Source: Shewanella sp. AS1 (GTDB lineage: Bacteria; Pseudomonadota; Gammaproteobacteria; Enterobacterales; Shewanellaceae). From it: a DNA stretch of 64,000 nucleotides. Positions 60,925 through 64,000 of the stretch are shown here, in pieces. Where the stretch lies: assembly GCF_021412565.1 (NCBI RefSeq), contig NZ_JAKCLJ010000005.1:182588-246587 (forward strand). The letters are read 5' to 3'. Made by a program: the position numbers and the translations under genes. The notes below the pieces were generated by a model. The model ran no database searches and was not told the origin of the DNA. It was given only the letters and a program-made list of their open reading frames with translations. Each line of letters opens with the position of its first letter. Position 1 is the stretch's first letter.

Positions 60925-61536
60925 ATGAAACTAGAATGGTTACTGCTGTTGCTAGTGCCTGTCCTGCTTGGCTACTGGCTGAGTCGGGACGAAGTTGACC
61001 TTCCCTGGCTTTCCGCCGATAGCACTATTCTGGCCTTTGGCGACAGCCTGACCCTGGGAGTTGGTGCGCCAAAAGGGCGCGACTATCCCAATGTGCTGGC
61101 CCAGTTGACCGGTATAAAGGTGGTTAATCGCGGGATCTCCGGAGAGACAACTGCAGAGGGCGCAAGGCGTTTTGCCGCTGTGCTCGATGAGGTGCAACCT
61201 GAACTGGTGCTGCTGCTTGAAGGAGGCAACGATTTCTTGCGAAACCAGGGCGAGCAGCAGGTGGAGCAGAATCTGGCACTGATGATATCGCAAGCGCAGG
61301 CGAGAGGGATTAGCGTCGTGCTGATCGCCGTGCCGCAAAAGAGTGTCTGGCTGGCGCCTGCCGAGCTCTATTTACGGCTGGCAGAGCGTTATCAGTTATT
61401 GCTGGTCGAATCCCTGCTGACTGAGCTGCTGACATCGCCTGAGTTGAAATCGGACTCGGTTCACCTCAATGAGCTGGGGTATCAGAGACTGGCTGAGCAG
61501 ATACGAGATAAGCTAGTCGATGCCGGTGCGCTTTAG
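60925..61536 (+). CDS. GDSL/SGNH-family esterase
   Basis: A 203-residue SGNH hydrolase anchored or exported through an N-terminal helix (WLLLLLVPVLLGYWLS). The four blocks are clear: FGDSLTLG (catalytic Ser), GISGETT (Gly), LEGGNDFL (Asn) and SDSVHLNELGY (Asp and His). Related to TesA-type thioesterase/arylesterases. ATG 60925 is preferred over GTG 60907 because the hydrophobic signal follows it directly. Substrate could be an acyl ester or thioester. Confidence 0.88.
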   Translation: MKLEWLLLLLVPVLLGYWLSRDEVDLPWLSADSTILAFGDSLTLGVGAPKGRDYPNVLAQLTGIKVVNRGISGETTAEGARRFAAVLDEVQPELVLLLEGGNDFLRNQGEQQVEQNLALMISQAQARGISVVLIAVPQKSVWLAPAELYLRLAERYQLLLVESLLTELLTSPELKSDSVHLNELGYQRLAEQIRDKLVDAGAL

Positions 61537-61798
61537 GCGCTATTACACCTTTGTTGGGCTGCTTTCGGCTTGCTGACTGGCTGGGGCTTATTCATCGAAC
61601 ACTCTAGGCTTGGGGCGTCATCTTCGCTGTGAATGACAGAAAAATGACATTTCACCTACAGCCAAGGCAGAGATGTTTGGGTGGGAACGACAGGATGAAG
61701 AAATATTTAGTTGAAAGTGCGCCATATCACCTAAATCGACTTGACCCAGACAGGCGTTTTATGGGTAAATTCTGCAATAACAAAATTGCAGATCGGTA

Positions 61799-61991
61799 GG
61801 GCGTGTTTATCTTTTAAGTTTGTTTTTGCCGCAGTTTGTTGGAAATTTATACAAGGCAGCACTTTTGATGTGTGGTTATTCCACATGAGATAGTGCTAAC
61901 GCTGTAGAAATGACAACAAACGCTGCCCTACGGATTTGGTTAAAGTACTTTTATCTCGAACAAAAATTAAACAGCAAAGATAAACACGCCC
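61799..61991. mobile_element. MITE-like palindromic element
   Basis: A 193-bp non-coding block bounded by perfect 16-bp inverted repeats GGGCGTGTTTATCTTT (61799-61814) and its complement (61976-61991). Inside are nested complementary words: TTTGTTG/CAACAAA, GGCAGC/GCTGCC, AGCACT/AGTGCT and a central TGTGG-TTATT-CCACA. The whole strand could fold into one long hairpin. No transposase is encoded. The right end is 29 bp before the start of the HDOD gene. No clear target duplication was seen. Confidence 0.7.
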
Positions 61992-62020
61992 AAGAATAAT
62001 AAATTAGGTTACTTACTTCC

Positions 62021-62752
62021 ATGACAGATCTTGAGCAGCAGGTATTCACTCAAGTACGTGCAATTATGGCCAATGAAGAACAGGTCATTGGTCGCCGCGG
62101 CATACTGATCCCCCTAAAGAAGGCGATCATCGCCGATGGGGATATCCGCAATGTAATCGATATCGTCTCTTCCGATCCCGCTCTGGCCGCACACATGCTG
62201 TGGCGCAGTAATGCGGCGGTCAATGCGGTTAATTCAGGACTTTCGAAGAACCGTTCTCTCAAAGATGCCTTAGTGCGTTTGGGGCAAGTGAACATCTATC
62301 GTTATGCTTTCACTTTCTACCTTAAAGAGCGTCTCGATGAGTTGCCTCAGCCTTATAAGAAGCTGGTATATGGCTACTGGGCGCTGACCGAGAGCATTGC
62401 TACCGATGCCGTCGACAGTTTGCACCATATGGAAGGGGTGGAGATCAATCCTGATGAAGTGCAAACCTTGGCGCTGTTCAGCGTGTTTGGTGAGATTATC
62501 GCGCTGACCGCATTTGCTTATCTTAATGCCGAGTCTAACGAGTCTTTCCCGCTGTCGATTATTAAGTCATTGATAGATAGTAAGAAGCAGACCTTTACCC
62601 TGGAAGCATTCGACTCGCTTGGCTTAGATGAAGAGCTCAAAGAGGAGTTTATGATTGCCCATAACCTGCGTCAGACCCGCAATCCGCACTCGCCGGGTTT
62701 AGTGCTGCGCCGGGTTCTATCTATGCGTAATCAGCTGCTGCAGCCGCTTTAA
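62021..62752 (+). CDS. HDOD-domain signalling protein
   Basis: A 243-residue cytoplasmic protein. IVSSDPALAAHMLWRSNAAVNAVNSGLSKNRSLKDALVRLGQVNIYRYAF is the N-terminal half of an HDOD domain, a relative of HD phosphohydrolases without the full metal site, and KSLIDSKKQTFTLEAFDSLGLDEELKEEFM follows. HDOD proteins act as output or scaffold modules in cyclic di-GMP, motility and stress signalling. It is monocistronic, and a MITE-like element ends 29 bp before it, so that element probably supplies or changes its promoter or leader. Confidence 0.82.
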   Translation: MTDLEQQVFTQVRAIMANEEQVIGRRGILIPLKKAIIADGDIRNVIDIVSSDPALAAHMLWRSNAAVNAVNSGLSKNRSLKDALVRLGQVNIYRYAFTFYLKERLDELPQPYKKLVYGYWALTESIATDAVDSLHHMEGVEINPDEVQTLALFSVFGEIIALTAFAYLNAESNESFPLSIIKSLIDSKKQTFTLEAFDSLGLDEELKEEFMIAHNLRQTRNPHSPGLVLRRVLSMRNQLLQPL

Positions 62753-62773
62753 GCAGACCAGTTGTGAGCAGCT

Positions 62774-62812
62774 AAAAGCCTGCGCTCCTAGCCTGCAATG
62801 CGCAGGCTTTTT
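62774..62812 (+). terminator. Terminator of the HDOD gene
   Basis: AAAAGCCTGCGC pairs with GCGCAGGCTTTT over a 14-nt loop, then T5. Confidence 0.85.
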
Positions 62813-62879
62813 GGTTTCTGCAGCAGAGCCAAGTTTAACTTCTATACTCAAATGACGAATTCTGATTGGGAATATCATT

Positions 62880-63083
62880 ATGAGTCATACCTATAAGATC
62901 ATTGAACTGGTAGGATCGTCGCCAGAAAGCTCTGATGAGGCGATAAAAAATGCCATTTCGCAGGCCAGCCAATCATTGCACAATATGCGCTGGTTTCAGG
63001 TGGTGGAGACCCGGGGACATTTGGAGGCGGGAATGATAGCCCACTGGCAGGTCACCATTAAAGTGGGCTTTACCTTAGATTGA
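62880..63083 (+). CDS. Dodecin
   Basis: A 67-residue protein of the dodecin family: [47 protein letters not shown], a beta strand, one long helix and two strands. The Trp in NMRWFQV is the flavin-stacking residue. Dodecins assemble as hollow 12-mers that store flavin or protect the cell from free flavin and light. Monocistronic. Confidence 0.92.
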   Translation: MSHTYKIIELVGSSPESSDEAIKNAISQASQSLHNMRWFQVVETRGHLEAGMIAHWQVTIKVGFTLD

Positions 63084-63163
63084 TCACCTTAGCTTGATAC
63101 ACTTTAGATGGAAGCAAAGGTGTGCCAGCAGTGTTAACCCAAGCTTAACCCCAGAACGTCCCT

Positions 63164-63488
63164 CGGACAAAAGCAGTTTTGAACTTTAACTTGGTGGTGA
63201 GCTCATGTGTAGTGACTTCTGAGGCACGGTGAGTGAAGCGCAGCTTCTAGCTTACGAACGAGAGGCAAGGACGCCGAACTGGCTTTTAAACAGGGATGTT
63301 GTTCAAGTACTTCCCTGGGCGCGCTCCACGAAATCATCTGACCAACATGGATGTAGGGAATGCCATAAAATATCAGGAATATTTTTGACCCTGAAATCCA
63401 AGGCCTCAGCCGCACCTACACTCAGCTATCCATCACTCCGATTAAGCCTTACGAGTATGACTCCGATAATCTGAAGCAAAATAATTTA
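63164..63488. repeat. 325-bp non-coding tandem repeat, unit 1
   Basis: Begins CGGACAAAAGCAGTTTTGAA and runs to the start of unit 2. It contains an imperfect dyad around AACAGGGATGTTGTTC...CTTCCCTGG and a stretch CATGGATGTAGGGAATGCC. Open frames of 70-80 codons on both strands lack ribosome binding sites and differ in frame between units, so the unit is judged non-coding. Confidence 0.85.
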
Positions 63489-63815
63489 CGGACAAAAGCA
63501 GTTTTGAACTTTAACTTGATGGTGAGCTCATTACCTGTGGTGAGCTTACGTGTAGTTACTTCTGAGGCACGGTGAGTGAAGCGCCGCTTCTAGCTTACGA
63601 ACGAGAGGCAAGGATGCCGAACTGGCTTTTAAACAGGGATGTTGTTCAAGTACATCCCTGGGCGCTCCACGAAATCATCTGACCTACATGGATGTAGGGA
63701 ATGCCATAAAATATCAGGAACATTTTTGGCCCTGAAATCGAAGGCCTCAGCCGCACCTACACTCAGCTATCCATCATACCGATTAAGCCTTACGAGTAAG
63801 ACTCCTATAATCTGA
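63489..63815. repeat. Tandem repeat, unit 2
   Basis: About 90 percent identical to unit 1, with a short insertion (TTACCTGTGGTGAGCTTACG) near 63531. Substitutions and small gaps are spread evenly, as expected for DNA without coding constraint. Confidence 0.85.
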
Positions 63816-63873
63816 AGCAGTTTTGAACTTTAACTTGATGGTGAGCTCATTACCTGTGGTGAGCTTACGTGTA
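63816..63873. repeat. Tandem repeat, unit 3, cut by an IS element
   Basis: Matches the first 60 bp of unit 2 (AGCAGTTTTGAACTTTAACT onward to GAGCTTACGTGTA) and then stops at the end of the IS element. Confidence 0.8.
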
Positions 63874-64000
63874 TGTAGTGGTCAACTAAAATTGGCCACG
63901 GTTTTGTATTCAAGCCAATATCTTCGCTCTGACTCATTGGGTGTCAGCCCACCGTTATATTGATGTGGTCTCAGCTGACTGTAATACCCCGTCACATATC
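63874..64000. mobile_element. IS3-family insertion sequence, one end
   Basis: Starts TGTAGTGGTCAACTAAAATT, eight bases outside the transposase stop codon, and continues beyond the window. The same terminus is seen degraded at 4664-4684. Confidence 0.75.
63882..64000 (-). CDS. IS3-type transposase OrfB, C-terminal end only
   Basis: The minus-strand frame from the window edge to the stop at 63882-63884 reads ...YVTGYYSQLRPHQYNGG followed by LTPNESERRYWLEYKTV and ends ANFS. The pattern YYSQLRPH-Y-GL-P-E-E is the usual C terminus of the IS3-family integrase-like DDE transposase, which moves the element by a copy-out mechanism. The rest of the gene lies outside the window. Confidence 0.85.
   Translation of the reverse strand, partial: YVTGYYSQLRPHQYNGGLTPNESERRYWLEYKTVANFS

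Noticed and set aside
63229..63474. 81-codon frame in the 325-bp repeat
   Set aside because: Not preserved in unit 2, where gaps break the frame; the repeat is non-coding.

Overview
The window looks like chromosomal DNA of a marine Shewanella-type gammaproteobacterium. The evidence is the style of its gene set: a putP-proB-proA-proC run, an lldE-lldF-lldG (lutABC) lactate-oxidation cluster, an OsmC-YcaO fusion, a DUF3297 protein, a YghU-type glutathione transferase, a TAXI-type TRAP transporter, a GlyGly-CTERM subtilase and Fur- and B12-controlled TonB receptors. No rRNA, tRNA, CRISPR array or phage module was seen. Genus is an inference from gene content, not from a database comparison.

Layout. 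1-0.4 kb: 3' end of gcvP with a terminator. 0.45-4.7 kb: a mobile or accessory patch. It holds two near-identical Fic-domain genes in tandem, with a copy of the 3' end of a dCMP deaminase gene at each of three junctions, then the intact deaminase, an AT-rich possible nuclease-fold protein and an IS-end relic. 4.8-8.3 kb: a MarC membrane protein and a Tat-exported sulfite-oxidase-like molybdoenzyme with its dihaem cytochrome c. 8.6-16.2 kb: a 1681-residue surface subtilase and a Fur-regulated siderophore receptor. 16.3-18.6 kb: DUF3297, then a short-chain dehydrogenase and an acyl-CoA dehydrogenase in one beta-oxidation-type operon. 19.3-25 kb: an EamA exporter, a small membrane protein, the OsmC-YcaO fusion, a lipoprotein and YghU. 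25-28.1 kb: TRAP-TAXI transporter. 28.4-33.1 kb: M13 peptidase lipoprotein, YdcH, and a divergent Fur-box region between a PepSY membrane protein and a CbiM-like permease.

33.1-38.2 kb is a proline unit on the minus strand: a previously untracked 58-residue one-helix membrane protein, putP, proB, proA, proC. Uptake and synthesis of proline therefore appear to be co-transcribed, which fits osmoadaptation; an MscS channel diverges from the same promoter region. Then come MgtE, a PEBP protein, a universal stress protein, small genes and a VOC protein. 43.5-46.0 kb is an AT-rich accessory island with a group II intron-like structured fragment and orphan exported proteins. 46.1-50.4 kb: a parvulin, a 7-nt tandem repeat, a LysR regulator and lldEFG. 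50.8-56.6 kb: an LPD1/CLCA_X-like zinc protein, an unusual symporter fused to a periplasmic binding domain, an exported orphan and a TPR-GGDEF diguanylate cyclase whose start codon has been tandemly duplicated. 57.0-63.1 kb: an exported amidohydrolase, a cobalamin riboswitch with a BtuB-type receptor, a GDSL esterase, a MITE-like hairpin element, an HDOD protein and dodecin. 63.2-64 kb: a 325-bp non-coding tandem repeat whose third copy is interrupted by an IS3-type element running off the window.

The most interesting items are the tandem Fic cassettes flanked by att-like repeats, the symporter-binding-protein fusion lacking the canonical SDF motifs, the small membrane protein ahead of putP, the start-codon duplication in the diguanylate cyclase gene, and the MITE-like element at 61.8-62.0 kb.
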